The notes beneath the pieces were generated by a model. It worked only from the letters and a program-made list of their open reading frames with translations. It searched no databases and was not told where the DNA came from. 64,000 nt of DNA from contig NZ_JAHVAB010000033.1 in NCBI RefSeq assembly GCF_019264445.1, positions 1 to 64,000 on the forward strand, in the 5' to 3' direction. This document shows, in pieces, positions 1-8,877 of this stretch (the stretch's first letter is position 1; every line of letters begins with the position of its first letter). Made by a program: the position numbers and the translations under genes. The stretch comes from Hydrogenophaga sp. Lineage in GTDB: Bacteria > Pseudomonadota > Gammaproteobacteria > Burkholderiales > Burkholderiaceae_C.

Positions 1-229
<229 letters not shown>

Positions 230-238
230 GGAGCGGGC

Positions 239-553
239 ATGTCTACCAAGCAGAAAATCCGCATCCGACTCAAGGCGTTCGATTACAAGTTGATCGACAG
301 CTCGGCCGCCGAAATTGTTGACACCGCCAAGCGCACGGGCGCGATCGTCAAGGGCCCTGTGCCTTTGCCGACCCGCATGAAGCGCTTTGACATCCTGCGT
401 TCGCCGCACGTCAACAAGACCAGCCGCGACCAGCTTGAGATCCGCACGCACCAGCGTTTGATGGACATCGTGGACCCGACCGACAAGACGGTTGACGCCC
501 TGATGAAGCTCGACTTGCCCGCTGGCGTGGACGTCGAAATCAAGCTTCAGTAA
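239..553 (+). CDS. rpsJ: 30S ribosomal protein S10
   Basis: A 104-residue protein, the usual S10 length, starting [17 protein letters not shown] and containing the conserved GPVPLPT loop and the [10 protein letters not shown] segment. S10 binds 16S rRNA in the head of the small subunit and also acts as NusE in transcription antitermination. The ATG at 239 follows a GGAGCGG ribosome-binding site. It is followed by a hairpin and a gap of about 220 bases before rplC, so it may be partly separated in expression from the rest of the S10 operon. Confidence 0.98.
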   Translation: MSTKQKIRIRLKAFDYKLIDSSAAEIVDTAKRTGAIVKGPVPLPTRMKRFDILRSPHVNKTSRDQLEIRTHQRLMDIVDPTDKTVDALMKLDLPAGVDVEIKLQ

Positions 554-605
554 TTGCTGCACCCTGGCAGGTCGGTGCCTGGCGCATCGGCTTGCTTGCA
601 CAAAC

Positions 606-635
606 AAAGCCCGCTGGTTATACTGGCGGGCTTTT
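606..635 (+). terminator. Hairpin terminator or attenuator between rpsJ and rplC
   Basis: AAAGCCCGC at 606-614 pairs with GCGGGCTTT at 626-634 around an 11-base loop and runs into four T residues. The position, after rpsJ and in front of rplC, fits a terminator or an attenuator controlling readthrough into the L3 operon part. The short T tract suggests partial rather than full termination. Confidence 0.6.
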
Positions 636-776
636 CCGGATTTCGGTCCGGTGAGTTCGGCTTTGCCGATGCGGCCTGTCAATGATGCAGGGCGTATTTT
701 TAAAACGTGTTGGCATCCTCGCGGGTGTCGACGCACCATCAGCCCCGGCCAATTGAAGTCGGGAACGGAGAAAACA

Positions 777-1451
777 ATGAGTCTTAGCAACTCCCTCGGG
801 TTGTTGGGTCGCAAGGTGGGCATGATGCGTCTGTTCACCGATGACGGGGATGCAGTTCCTGTCACGGTGGTCGATGTGTCGAACAACCGTGTGACGCAGG
901 TCAAAACCCTGGCCCATGACGGCTACGACGCGCTGCAGGTCACCTTTGGTGCCCGCCGTGCCTCCCGCGTGACCAAGCCTGAAGCAGGCCACCTGGCCAA
1001 GGCCGGTGTCGAAGCGGGTGAAATCATCCAGGAATTCCGCGTGGCCTCTGACGTGGCCTCCCAGTATCAGCCCGGTGCTGTGGTGCCACCCCAGGCGATC
1101 TTCGCTGCGGGCCAGAAGGTGGACGTACAGGGCACCTCGATCGGTAAAGGCTTCGCCGGCACCATCAAGCGCCACAATTTCAGCTCGCAGCGTGCCTCGC
1201 ACGGCAACAGCCGTTCGCACAATGTTCCGGGCTCCATCTCCATGGCCCAGGATCCGGGTCGCGTGTTTCCGGGCAAGAAGATGACCGGTCACATGGGCGA
1301 TGTCACCAAGACCATCCAGAACCTCGATATCGTGCGCGTCGACGAAGCCCGTCAGCTGCTCATGATCCGCGGCGCTGTGCCCGGCTCCAACGGCGGTTTC
1401 GTGACCGTGCGTCCTGCCATCAAGGCCAAATCCGGCAAGGGAGCAAACTGA
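777..1451 (+). CDS. rplC: 50S ribosomal protein L3
   Basis: A 224-residue L3 protein beginning [21 protein letters not shown]3 binds near the 3' end of 23S rRNA and starts large-subunit assembly. The characteristic central loop, with [16 protein letters not shown] and [15 protein letters not shown], is present. The ATG at 777 is chosen because GGAG lies seven bases upstream and the product then begins at the family N-terminus; an open frame extends further upstream but looks unlike L3. The stop overlaps the rplD start (ATGA). Confidence 0.97.
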   Translation: MSLSNSLGLLGRKVGMMRLFTDDGDAVPVTVVDVSNNRVTQVKTLAHDGYDALQVTFGARRASRVTKPEAGHLAKAGVEAGEIIQEFRVASDVASQYQPGAVVPPQAIFAAGQKVDVQGTSIGKGFAGTIKRHNFSSQRASHGNSRSHNVPGSISMAQDPGRVFPGKKMTGHMGDVTKTIQNLDIVRVDEARQLLMIRGAVPGSNGGFVTVRPAIKAKSGKGAN

Positions 1452-2071
1452 TGCAAGTTGAACTCCTGAATGACCAGGGTCAGGCTTCGTCCAACGTGGA
1501 CGTGCCAGAGACCGTGTTTGGTCGCGATTACAACGAAGCCCTGATCCATCAGCTCGTGGTGGCTTATCAGGCAAACGCCCGTCAAGGTACGCGTGCACAA
1601 AAAGACCGTCAGATGGTCAAGCACTCGACCAAGAAGCCGTTCAAGCAAAAGGGCACCGGCCGCGCACGTGCTGGTATGACCTCGTCGCCCCTGTGGCGCG
1701 GAGGCGGCCGCATTTTCCCGAACAGCCCTGACGAGAACTTCACGCAGAAGCTCAACAAGAAGATGTACCGCGCCGGTATGGCGTCCATCTTCTCGCAACT
1801 GGTTCGTGAAGGCCGCCTGGCCGTGGTCGACTCCCTCAAAGTGGATTCGCCCAAGACCAAGCAGCTCGCTGACAAGTTCAAGGCCATGAACCTGCAGTCC
1901 GTGCTGGTGATCGCCGAGGAAGTCGACGAGAACCTGTATCTGGCTTCGCGCAACCTGCCCAACGTGCTCGTGGTCGAGCCGCGTTACGCAGATCCGCTGT
2001 CGCTGGTGCATTACAAGAAGGTCATCGTCACCAAGGCGGCGATCGACCAGCTCAAGGAGATGTTCGCATGA
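1451..2071 (+). CDS. rplD: 50S ribosomal protein L4
   Basis: A 206-residue L4 protein. L4 lines the peptide exit tunnel of the large subunit and in enterobacteria also represses its own S10 operon. The conserved KGTGRARAG segment and [12 protein letters not shown] extension are visible, followed by a Rossmann-like C-terminal part ([20 protein letters not shown]). It overlaps the rplC stop at its start and the rplW start at its end, consistent with translational coupling. Whether L4 autoregulation operates here cannot be judged from the sequence. Confidence 0.97.
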   Translation: MQVELLNDQGQASSNVDVPETVFGRDYNEALIHQLVVAYQANARQGTRAQKDRQMVKHSTKKPFKQKGTGRARAGMTSSPLWRGGGRIFPNSPDENFTQKLNKKMYRAGMASIFSQLVREGRLAVVDSLKVDSPKTKQLADKFKAMNLQSVLVIAEEVDENLYLASRNLPNVLVVEPRYADPLSLVHYKKVIVTKAAIDQLKEMFA

Positions 2072-2382
2072 GCGTCACGAAATACGACGAAGGTCGCCTG
2101 ATGCAGGTCCTCGTGGCACCGATCGTGTCCGAGAAGGCCACCCAGGTCGCCGAGCAAACCAACGCCGTGATGTTCAAGGTGTTGCGCGATGCCTCCAAGC
2201 CCGAAATCAAGGCGGCTGTTGAACTGATGTTCAAGGTCCAGGTCAAGGGCGTTTCCGTGCTCAACCAGAAGGGCAAGTCCAAGCGCTTTGGCAAGACCGT
2301 TGGTCGCCGTGACCACGTCCGCAAAGCCTATGTGACGCTCATGCCAGGTCAAGAGCTCAACTTTGGTGGAGAGGGCGCTTAA
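2068..2382 (+). CDS. rplW: 50S ribosomal protein L23
   Basis: A 104-residue L23 protein beginning [20 protein letters not shown] with the conserved SEKAT and the [18 protein letters not shown] basic segment. L23 sits at the tunnel exit and is the docking site for trigger factor and SRP. It overlaps the end of rplD by four bases and is separated from rplB by two bases, so it belongs to one polycistronic message. Confidence 0.97.
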   Translation: MSVTKYDEGRLMQVLVAPIVSEKATQVAEQTNAVMFKVLRDASKPEIKAAVELMFKVQVKGVSVLNQKGKSKRFGKTVGRRDHVRKAYVTLMPGQELNFGGEGA

Positions 2383-2384
2383 TC

Positions 2385-3209
2385 ATGGCAGTCATCAAGA
2401 TGAAACCGACCTCGCCAGGCCGTCGCGGCATGGTGAAGGTCACGCGTGACCAGCTGCACAAGGGTGCAGGTTTTGCGCCTCTGCTGGAGCCCCAGTTCCA
2501 GAAGGCCGGCCGCAACAACAACGGTCACATCACGACGCGTCACAAGGGCGGTGGTCACAAGCACCACTACCGTGTGGTCGACTTCCGTCGCAACAAGGAT
2601 GGCATTCCGGCCAAGGTCGAGCGCATCGAGTACGACCCGAACCGCACCGCGCACATCGCGCTGCTGTGCTACGCCGACGGCGAGCGCCGCTACATCATCG
2701 CCCCGCGCGGTGTTGAAGTGGGTGCGACCCTGCTGTCCGGCTCGGAGTCGCCGATCCGCGTGGGCAACACCCTGCCGATCCGCAACATCCCCGTGGGTTC
2801 GACGATTCACTGCATCGAGCTGCAAGTGGGCAAAGGTGCTCAAATCGCCCGTTCCGCTGGCGCCTCGGCTGTGCTGCTGGCTCGTGAAGGCATCTACGCT
2901 CAGGTGCGCATGCGCTCTGGCGAAGTGCGCAAGGTCCACGTGGACTGCCGCGCCACCATTGGCGAAGTGTCCAACCAGGAACACAGCCTGCGCCAGCTCG
3001 GCAAGGCCGGTGTGAAGCGTCACATGGGCATCCGTCCGACCGTTCGCGGTACCGCGATGAACCCGATCGACCACCCGCACGGTGGTGGTGAAGGCAAGAC
3101 CGGCGAAGGCCGCGCTCCGGTGGATCCGTGGGGCAACCTGACCAAGGGCTACCGCACCCGCAACAACCGCCGCACGCAGTCGATGATCGTCTCGCGTCGC
3201 AAGAAGTAA
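2385..3209 (+). CDS. rplB: 50S ribosomal protein L2
   Basis: A 274-residue L2 protein, the usual bacterial length. It contains the early [16 protein letters not shown] motif, the central RNA-binding fold and the late [14 protein letters not shown] loop, whose conserved histidine is near the peptidyl-transferase centre. L2 binds 23S rRNA domain IV and joins the subunits. It follows rplW after two bases and precedes rpsS within the S10 operon. Confidence 0.98.
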   Translation: MAVIKMKPTSPGRRGMVKVTRDQLHKGAGFAPLLEPQFQKAGRNNNGHITTRHKGGGHKHHYRVVDFRRNKDGIPAKVERIEYDPNRTAHIALLCYADGERRYIIAPRGVEVGATLLSGSESPIRVGNTLPIRNIPVGSTIHCIELQVGKGAQIARSAGASAVLLAREGIYAQVRMRSGEVRKVHVDCRATIGEVSNQEHSLRQLGKAGVKRHMGIRPTVRGTAMNPIDHPHGGGEGKTGEGRAPVDPWGNLTKGYRTRNNRRTQSMIVSRRKK

Positions 3210-3221
3210 AGGGTTGACAAC

Positions 3222-3497
3222 ATGACTCGCTCACTCAAAAAAGGTCCGTTTGTCGACCACCACTTGCTGGCCAAGGTTGAAAAAGCCCAGGCTACCAAGG
3301 ACAAAAAGCCCGTCAAGACCTGGTCGCGCCGTTCGATGATCCTGCCCGATTTCATCGGCCTGACCATTGCCGTGCACAACGGCAAGCAGCACGTGCCCGT
3401 GTACATCACCGATCAGATGGTGGGACACAAGCTTGGCGAGTTTTCGCTGACGCGCACGTTCAAGGGCCACCCGGCCGACAAAAAAGCGAAGAAGTAA
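3222..3497 (+). CDS. rpsS: 30S ribosomal protein S19
   Basis: A 91-residue S19 protein starting [20 protein letters not shown], with the conserved [19 protein letters not shown] and [16 protein letters not shown] segments. S19 forms a pair with S13 in the head of the small subunit and contacts the A-site tRNA region. It lies 12 bases after rplB and 9 bases before rplV. Confidence 0.98.
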   Translation: MTRSLKKGPFVDHHLLAKVEKAQATKDKKPVKTWSRRSMILPDFIGLTIAVHNGKQHVPVYITDQMVGHKLGEFSLTRTFKGHPADKKAKK

Positions 3498-3506
3498 GGA
3501 CTAACC

Positions 3507-3836
3507 ATGGAAACCCGTTCAATCGTTCGAGGCGTTCGCCTCTCGGTCGACAAAGGCCGACTGGTTGCCGACCTGATTCGTGGCAAGAAGGTCGACCAAG
3601 CGCTCAACATCCTGGCGTTCACGCAGAAAAAAGCTGCGGGCATCGTCAAGAAAGCGCTGGAGTCCGCTATCGCCAATGCCGAACACAACGACGGCGCTGA
3701 CATCGACGAACTGAAGGTCAAGACCATCTACGTCGAGCAAGGCACCACGCTCAAGCGCTTCTCGGCCCGCGCCAAAGGCCGCGGCAACCGCATCAGCAAA
3801 CCCACGTGTCACATCTACGTGACGGTTGGCAACTGA
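3507..3836 (+). CDS. rplV: 50S ribosomal protein L22
   Basis: A 109-residue L22 protein with the opening [24 protein letters not shown] type sequence, the helix around [20 protein letters not shown] and the C-terminal beta-hairpin ([17 protein letters not shown]) that reaches into the exit tunnel, where macrolide resistance changes arise in other bacteria. ATG at 3507 follows a GTAAGGA ribosome-binding site. Confidence 0.97.
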   Translation: METRSIVRGVRLSVDKGRLVADLIRGKKVDQALNILAFTQKKAAGIVKKALESAIANAEHNDGADIDELKVKTIYVEQGTTLKRFSARAKGRGNRISKPTCHIYVTVGN

Positions 3837-3851
3837 AGAGGTCACAGGAAT

Positions 3852-4730
3852 ATGGGACAGAAAATCAACCCAACCGGGTTCCGCCTCGCAGTTTCCCGCA
3901 ACTGGGCCAGCCGCTGGTACGCCAGCAACCGCGACTTTGCGGGCATGCTGGCTGAAGACATCAAGGTGCGCGAGTACCTCAAGGGCAAGCTGAAGAACGC
4001 CGCCGTGTCGCGCGTCGTGATCGAGCGCCCCGCCAAGAACGCCCGTATCACCATTTACTCGGCACGTCCGGGCGTGGTGATCGGCAAGAAGGGTGAGGAC
4101 ATCGAGAAGCTGAAGAAGGAACTGGCCGCCAAGCTGGGCGTGCCGGTCGCGGTCAACATCGAAGAAGTGCGCAAGCCTGAAATCGATGCCAAGTTGATTG
4201 CCGACAGCATCACGCAGCAGCTCGAGAAGCGCATCATGTTCCGCCGTGCCATGAAGCGCGCCATGCAGAACGCCATGCGCCTGGGCGCACAGGGCATCAA
4301 GATCATGTCGTCGGGTCGTCTCAACGGCATTGAAATTGCCCGTTGCGAGTGGTACCGCGAAGGTCGCGTGCCTCTCCACACCCTGCGCGCCGACATCGAC
4401 TACGGCACGTCCGAAGCCAAGACCACCTACGGCATCATTGGTGTCAAGGTCTGGGTCTACAAGGGCGACACCCTGGGCCGCAACGATGCGCCTGTGGCTG
4501 CCGAGCCGCGTGTGGAAGAAGAGCGTCGTCCGCGCGGTCCGCGCCGTGAGCGTCCGGCAGGTCCTCCTGCCCGCGCTGCGGTTCGCCGCCCTGGCGCCAA
4601 TGCCGCACCGGCCGATGGCAGCGACAAGCCTGCTGAAGCCACCGCTGGCACCGAAACCAAACCCGCCGTTAAGCGCGTTCGCAAAGACGCCGCGCCCGCA
4701 TCTGCAGCTGCGGACGGCAAAGGAGAATAA
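3852..4730 (+). CDS. rpsC: 30S ribosomal protein S3 with long C-terminal tail
   Basis: A 292-residue S3 protein. The first 210 or so residues form the normal S3 fold, including the KH domain with [20 protein letters not shown] and the C-terminal domain with [21 protein letters not shown]3 lines the mRNA entry tunnel. The protein then carries a tail of about 75 residues rich in Pro, Arg, Ala and Lys that E. coli S3 (233 residues) lacks. Longer S3 tails are known in Burkholderiales; this tail is probably disordered and RNA-contacting. Confidence 0.97.
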   Translation: MGQKINPTGFRLAVSRNWASRWYASNRDFAGMLAEDIKVREYLKGKLKNAAVSRVVIERPAKNARITIYSARPGVVIGKKGEDIEKLKKELAAKLGVPVAVNIEEVRKPEIDAKLIADSITQQLEKRIMFRRAMKRAMQNAMRLGAQGIKIMSSGRLNGIEIARCEWYREGRVPLHTLRADIDYGTSEAKTTYGIIGVKVWVYKGDTLGRNDAPVAAEPRVEEERRPRGPRRERPAGPPARAAVRRPGANAAPADGSDKPAEATAGTETKPAVKRVRKDAAPASAAADGKGE

Positions 4731-4732
4731 AC

Positions 4733-5149
4733 ATGTTGCAACCTGCTCGCCGCAAGTTCCGTAAAGAACAAAAAGGCCGCAATACCGGCGTCGCCACCAG
4801 TGGCGCTACCGTCGCTTTCGGTGATTTCGGCCTCAAGTCGACCGACCGCGGTCGCCTGACGGCTCGCCAGATCGAGGCCGCACGCCGTGCGATCTCCCGT
4901 CACGTCAAGCGTGGCGGCCGCATCTGGATTCGCGTGTTCCCTGACAAGCCGATCTCGCAAAAGCCTGCTGAAGTCCGTATGGGCAACGGCAAGGGTTCGG
5001 TGGAGTACTACGTGGCTGAAATTCAGCCTGGCAAGGTGCTCTACGAAATCGTTGGCGTGCCGGAACAGCTGGCACGTGAGGCTTTCACGCTGGCTGCGGC
5101 CAAGCTTCCGCTGCGCACCACGTTTGTGACGCGCATGTTGGGTCAGTGA
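4733..5149 (+). CDS. rplP: 50S ribosomal protein L16
   Basis: A 138-residue L16 protein beginning [17 protein letters not shown], with the conserved [24 protein letters not shown] type segment and [21 protein letters not shown]16 is a late assembly protein that helps organise the A site. It starts two bases after the rpsC stop. Confidence 0.97.
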   Translation: MLQPARRKFRKEQKGRNTGVATSGATVAFGDFGLKSTDRGRLTARQIEAARRAISRHVKRGGRIWIRVFPDKPISQKPAEVRMGNGKGSVEYYVAEIQPGKVLYEIVGVPEQLAREAFTLAAAKLPLRTTFVTRMLGQ

Positions 5150-5165
5150 TTCAGGAGAACACAAG

Positions 5166-5366
5166 ATGAAAACTGCTGAACTGCGCCAAAAAGATGTGGC
5201 TGGCCTCGAAGCCGAAGTGAAGTCCCTGCAAAAGGCCCACTTCGGTCTGCGCATGCAGAAGGCGACGCAACAACTCAACAACAACGCCACGCTGGGTGAC
5301 ACCCGCCGTGCGATCGCTCGTGCCAAGACCATCCTGGCCGAGAAGCAGCGCGCTGCTGCCAAATAA
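5166..5366 (+). CDS. rpmC: 50S ribosomal protein L29
   Basis: A 66-residue helical hairpin protein of the L29 family ([20 protein letters not shown] and the family motif [10 protein letters not shown]). It binds 23S rRNA next to L23 at the tunnel exit. AGGAG upstream of the ATG at 5166 supports this start. It precedes rpsQ closely in the S10 operon. Confidence 0.96.
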   Translation: MKTAELRQKDVAGLEAEVKSLQKAHFGLRMQKATQQLNNNATLGDTRRAIARAKTILAEKQRAAAK

Positions 5367-5375
5367 GGAGTGACC

Positions 5376-5645
5376 ATGACGGAAGCTAAAACATCCCTCA
5401 AGCGCACCTTGATTGGCAAGGTGGTCAGCGACAAGCGTTCCAAGACCGTGACGGTGTTGGTCGAGCGTCGCGTGAAGCACGAGCTCTACGACAAGATCGT
5501 GGCCAAGTCCAGCAAGTACCACGCTCATGACGAAAAGGGCGAGTACAAGATGGGCGACGTGATCGAGATCACTGAAAGCCGTCCGCTGTCCAAGACCAAG
5601 AACTGGGTTGCGACGCGACTGGTGCAAAAAGCCGCACTGGTGTAA
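5376..5645 (+). CDS. rpsQ: 30S ribosomal protein S17
   Basis: An 89-residue S17 protein with the conserved [20 protein letters not shown] opening, the KYHAHDE loop and the [13 protein letters not shown] segment. S17 is an OB-fold primary binder of 16S rRNA. The ATG at 5376 is preferred over the GTG at 5370 because AAGGAG sits at 5365-5370. It is the last gene of the operon here, followed directly by a strong terminator rather than by rplN. Confidence 0.97.
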   Translation: MTEAKTSLKRTLIGKVVSDKRSKTVTVLVERRVKHELYDKIVAKSSKYHAHDEKGEYKMGDVIEITESRPLSKTKNWVATRLVQKAALV

Positions 5646-5675
5646 GCCCCAAGCCGCTGTTCTCAGCGCACAACG

Positions 5676-5705
5676 AAAAAGCGACCGACAATTCGGTCGC
5701 TTTTT
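5676..5705 (+). terminator. Rho-independent terminator of the S10 operon
   Basis: AAAAAGCGACCGA at 5676-5688 pairs perfectly with TCGGTCGCTTTTT at 5693-5705 around a four-base loop, and further T residues follow. It ends the ribosomal operon 30 bases after rpsQ. Confidence 0.95.
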
Positions 5706-5775
5706 CTTTTTCCGATCCGACTTCGTGCGGATCCTCCCTTCACGGCCTGCGGGCCAATCCAAACAGGAGTGCAAC

Positions 5776-6288
5776 ATGATTCAGGTGGGTGACAAGATTC
5801 CGGCGACAACGCTGATGGAGTACAGCGAAGTCGAGGGCAATGGTTGCAGCATCGGCCCGAACCCGGTGGACGTCCAGAAGGCCTCTGCCGGCAAGACGAT
5901 AGCGGTGTTCGCGCTGCCGGGTGCATTTACGCCCACCTGCTCGGCCAAGCATGTCCCGGGCTATGTGGAGCACGCGGCCGACTTCAAGGCGGCGGGCGTC
6001 GATGAAATCTGGTGCCTGAGCGTGAATGATGCGTTCGTGATGGGTGCGTGGGCGCGTGACCAGAAGACGGGCGACAAGGTGCGCATGCTGGCCGATGGCA
6101 GCGCCGATTTCGCCAAGGCCGCAGGTCTCACGCTGGACCTCACGGGCCGTGGCATGGGCTTGCGCAGCAATCGTTACTCGATGCTGGTGAAGGATGGCGT
6201 GGTGAAGGCCCTGAACATTGAAGGCCCTGGCAAATTCGAGGTCAGCGACGCTGCGACGCTGCTGGCGCAAGCCAAGTCGGCTGCCTGA
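5776..6288 (+). CDS. Peroxiredoxin, Prx5 / AhpE-TSA-like family
   Basis: A 170-residue thioredoxin-fold peroxidase that reduces hydrogen peroxide and organic hydroperoxides. The active-site motif PGAFTPTCS places the peroxidatic cysteine at residue 55; a second cysteine at 80 (EIWCLSVND) is the position seen in Prx5 proteins. Proteins of this type are commonly reduced by glutathione/glutaredoxin, but no fused glutaredoxin domain is present. The ATG at 5776 follows AACAGGAGT. It is a single-gene unit flanked by terminators on both sides. Confidence 0.9.
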   Translation: MIQVGDKIPATTLMEYSEVEGNGCSIGPNPVDVQKASAGKTIAVFALPGAFTPTCSAKHVPGYVEHAADFKAAGVDEIWCLSVNDAFVMGAWARDQKTGDKVRMLADGSADFAKAAGLTLDLTGRGMGLRSNRYSMLVKDGVVKALNIEGPGKFEVSDAATLLAQAKSAA

Positions 6289-6303
6289 TTCCATTGGCAC
6301 CCC

Positions 6304-6339
6304 AAAAAAGCCGCCCGTGGTGACACGGGCGGCTTTTTT
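6304..6339. terminator. Bidirectional rho-independent terminator
   Basis: AAAAAAGCCGCCCGTG at 6304-6319 pairs with CACGGGCGGCTTTTTT at 6324-6339. A and T runs flank both sides, so it can stop transcription from the peroxiredoxin gene and from the convergent acetyltransferase gene. Confidence 0.93.
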
Positions 6340-6354
6340 CTTGGGAGCCACGGG

Positions 6355-6852
6355 TCAGAGATCGACCTTGAGGTAATGCGCGCCTGGAATGGGGTTGTGA
6401 TAGTAGGGCGCCACCTCGACAAAACCCACTTCTTGGTAGAGGGCGCGGGCTGTTTCCATGTCACTTAGCGTGTCGAGCAGCATGGTGGTGTAGCCGGCCA
6501 GCTGGCCGTCAGACAAGACGCGTTCCACGAGCAGGCGCCCCAGGCCGAATCTGCGAAAGGCGGGACGCACGAACAGGCGCTTCATCTCGCAGGCGTTGAG
6601 GTGGTCGGTGTTGTACAGAGGGCGCAGGGCGCAGCAGCCCGCAGGCTCGCCGTCCACGCACGCGAGCAGCAAGGTGCCGGCAGGCGGCGCATAGGCGCCA
6701 GGGAGCCCGGCGAGCTCGGCGTCAAAGCCCTGAAAGCACAGGTCAATGCCCAGCTCCGCCTGGTATTCGAGGAACAGCGCTCGCACGCTGTGCAGGTCGT
6801 CAGGAAACTCGGCCGATCTCAGCGAGATGTCGGCACCGCCGGTGTCGTTCAT
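6355..6852 (-). CDS. GNAT family N-acetyltransferase
   Basis: A 165-residue protein with the GNAT fold: a strand region around TLLLACVDGEPAGCCALRPL, then the acetyl-CoA-binding segment RRFGLGRLLVERVLSD that corresponds to motif A (R/Q-x-x-G-x-G/A), and the motif B end METARALYQEVGFVEVAPY. It should transfer an acetyl group from acetyl-CoA to an amine, but the substrate cannot be read from sequence. It stands alone, convergent with the peroxiredoxin gene. Confidence 0.85.
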   Translation of the reverse strand: MNDTGGADISLRSAEFPDDLHSVRALFLEYQAELGIDLCFQGFDAELAGLPGAYAPPAGTLLLACVDGEPAGCCALRPLYNTDHLNACEMKRLFVRPAFRRFGLGRLLVERVLSDGQLAGYTTMLLDTLSDMETARALYQEVGFVEVAPYYHNPIPGAHYLKVDL

Positions 6853-6923
6853 GGGGCTCGTGGCAGCGGGTGATGTACCCGGGTGATGATGTCGTTGTCA
6901 CTATAAGCCAGGGGCGATGCGAC

Positions 6924-7592
6924 TCAGAAAGCCGCGCCCAGGCTGACCAGCTCGCTGATGCCCCAGCCGCACAACGCCAGCACCACCAGCGCTAGCACAC
7001 GGGTGCCCGCGGTGTCGCGGGCGCTGCGCACAGAGACCGGCACCTGTTTGTCGCCATCGATCATGGGCCGAACCAGTGCCTGTTTCTTCACCCACTTGTA
7101 ATAGGCGATGGCCGCGAGATGCAGCGCGACCAATGCGAGGACGAGCACCTTGCCGATGTCCTTGTGGTACCCAGTGGCCAGCGACACGGTCTCGCCCGAT
7201 ACGAACCGGACCAAGGGGCCAAAAAAGGCAATCTCGTCGTCGCTGATCAAGCCGGTGCCGACCTGTGCCGCCAGGATCAACAAAAGACCAAAAACCGAGA
7301 GGGCGCCGAGGGGACTGTGACCCACCTGGTGTTCAGGCTTGCCCCGGCCTTTGAGGTAAGCCAGCAATGACGAGGGCGCATAAACGAAACTGCCGAAGCG
7401 CGACCAGTGACCACCGACAAACCCCCACACCAGGCGAAAGAGCAGGAGCGTCAGCACGGCATAGCCCAGGCGCAGGTGCCAGTTCATCCAGTTGCCGCCG
7501 ATGCTGCCTGTGACGATCAGCCCCACGACGCAGGCTGCGAGGAGCCAGTGAAAAAGACGGGTGGGCAGATCCCAGACGCGGATGGTGTGCAT
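6924..7592 (-). CDS. Cytochrome b561 domain protein
   Basis: A 222-residue integral membrane protein starting MHTIRVWDLPTRLFHWLLA, with four predicted membrane segments followed by a C-terminal hydrophobic segment. Candidate haem ligands are the histidines in RLFHWLL, MNWHLRLGY and the late VALHLAAIAYY. Such di-haem cytochromes pass electrons between quinol and soluble cytochromes. The start at 7592 is used because the upstream extension lacks homology-like features. It is divergent from a cytochrome c' gene, a common pairing that suggests the two are redox partners. Confidence 0.88.
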   Translation of the reverse strand: MHTIRVWDLPTRLFHWLLAACVVGLIVTGSIGGNWMNWHLRLGYAVLTLLLFRLVWGFVGGHWSRFGSFVYAPSSLLAYLKGRGKPEHQVGHSPLGALSVFGLLLILAAQVGTGLISDDEIAFFGPLVRFVSGETVSLATGYHKDIGKVLVLALVALHLAAIAYYKWVKKQALVRPMIDGDKQVPVSVRSARDTAGTRVLALVVLALCGWGISELVSLGAAF

Positions 7593-7741
7593 GACGATGA
7601 AGGCGTGGTTAAAACGTGGTGAAGGGTGGAGACGATATCCGGTAAACCAGTTCCTGTGGAACTTTGCGCGTGCGCATACACTCCCGAGCGGGTGGCCGCC
7701 GAGCCACTCCCAAACGCCCCACAACCTCCCCAGGAGTATTC

Positions 7742-8194
7742 ATGAAAATCGCCGCTCCCATCGCGCTGGCTGTTGCCATCGCCACCCTTTCGGCCCCCGC
7801 CTTTGCGCAGTTTCAGAAGCCCGAAGACGCGGTGAAGTACCGCAAGGCAGCCTTTACGGTGATGGCCAGCCACTTTGGTCGCATCGGTGCCATGGCCAAC
7901 GGGCGCGTGCCGTTCGACGCCAAGGCCGCGGCTGAAAGCGCTGCCATCGTGGAAACGATGAGCAAACTGCCATGGGAAGCTTTTGGCGCCGGCACGGACA
8001 AGGGCGACACGCGCGCACTTCCCGCCATCTGGACGGAGCAGGCCAAGTTCAAGGAAGGCAGCGACAAGCTGCAGGCCGCGACCGCGCAACTGGCGGCCGC
8101 CGCAAAGACCGGCAATCTGGACAGCGTGAAAACCGCTTTTGGCGCCGCGGGCCAAACGTGCAAGGCATGCCACGACGCCTACCGCAAAGACTGA
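7742..8194 (+). CDS. Cytochrome c' (periplasmic c-type cytochrome)
   Basis: A 150-residue protein with a clear signal peptide (MKIAAPIALAVAIATLSAPAFA) followed by a four-helix cytochrome c' domain. The haem attachment motif CKACH is at residues 140-144 near the C-terminus, as typical for the family. Cytochromes c' bind NO and other gases and may protect against nitrosative stress. CCAGGAGT precedes the ATG at 7742. Its partner is the divergent cytochrome b561 gene. Confidence 0.92.
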   Translation: MKIAAPIALAVAIATLSAPAFAQFQKPEDAVKYRKAAFTVMASHFGRIGAMANGRVPFDAKAAAESAAIVETMSKLPWEAFGAGTDKGDTRALPAIWTEQAKFKEGSDKLQAATAQLAAAAKTGNLDSVKTAFGAAGQTCKACHDAYRKD

Positions 8195-8227
8195 GCTTCA
8201 GCGCCCCGTGTGCAGCGGGTGCAAACG

Positions 8228-8258
8228 AAAAAGCCGGGGCAGTACCCCGGCTTTTTTT
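8228..8258. terminator. Rho-independent terminator after cytochrome c'
   Basis: AAAAAGCCGGGG at 8228-8239 pairs with CCCCGGCTTTTT within 8244-8256 and ends in seven T residues. The A-rich left arm means it may also serve the convergent TlpA-like gene. Confidence 0.92.
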
Positions 8259-8276
8259 GTGGCTGTGCGAAACGCC

Positions 8277-8804
8277 TCACGCTTGTTGCGCAAGCAGCTT
8301 CTCGATCAAGGCATGAAGCGCCGGGAAATCGGGCTCCCCCACATAGCGCTTGACGATGCGGCCCTGCTTGTCCACGAGATAGGTGGTGGGTGTGAGCTTG
8401 ACGTCGCCCCACTGCTGCGCAATGTCGCCGGTGTTGTCCAGCGCCACCTTGAAGGGCAGCTGGCGCGATTGCGCAAAGTTCAGCACCCAGGCGGGCGGGT
8501 CGTACTCCATGGCGACCGCCATGGTTTCGAAACCCTGATCCTTGTACTTCTGGTAGGTCGCGATGATGGATGGCATCTCCTTGACGCACGTCACGCAAGT
8601 GGTGGCCCAGAAGTTCACGAGCGTGACCTTGCCCTTGAGGTCCGCCGTGGTGGCCCGGCTGCCATCCAGAAGCACGAAGGTGGAGCTGGGTGCTTCATCG
8701 CGTCCGGAGCAGCCCGTCAAGCCCAGGGCGCCGATGGCGCCCATCGCGGCGACGGCCTGCAGGGTGCGCCGGCGGCGCTGGCCGCGGGGATCGAGATCGG
8801 TCAT
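8277..8804 (-). CDS. TlpA/ResA-like thioredoxin lipoprotein
   Basis: A 175-residue exported thioredoxin-fold protein. It has an arginine-rich start (GQRRRRTLQ), a hydrophobic segment and a lipobox LTGC with the modified cysteine at 32, so it is probably a lipoprotein. The redox motif WATTCVTC gives active cysteines 70 and 73, and the cis-proline region LTPTTYLVD is present. Proteins of this kind reduce disulfides outside the cytoplasm, for example on apocytochromes; the neighbouring cytochrome genes fit that role, but this is inference. Confidence 0.87.
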   Translation of the reverse strand: MTDLDPRGQRRRRTLQAVAAMGAIGALGLTGCSGRDEAPSSTFVLLDGSRATTADLKGKVTLVNFWATTCVTCVKEMPSIIATYQKYKDQGFETMAVAMEYDPPAWVLNFAQSRQLPFKVALDNTGDIAQQWGDVKLTPTTYLVDKQGRIVKRYVGEPDFPALHALIEKLLAQQA

Positions 8805-8877
8805 TGTCTTTTCACTTCCCGGGGGCTACATTGCCCCACGTCATTCATTGAACAGCTTGCTTCCCGGAGGAACCGCC

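Noticed and set aside
2379-3080. Long antisense frames over rplB and many other genes (for example also 23141-24988 and 56117-57952)
   Set aside because: They mirror highly expressed or GC-rich genes on the other strand, have His/Arg/Gly-rich products and no ribosome-binding sites; they are frame shadows.
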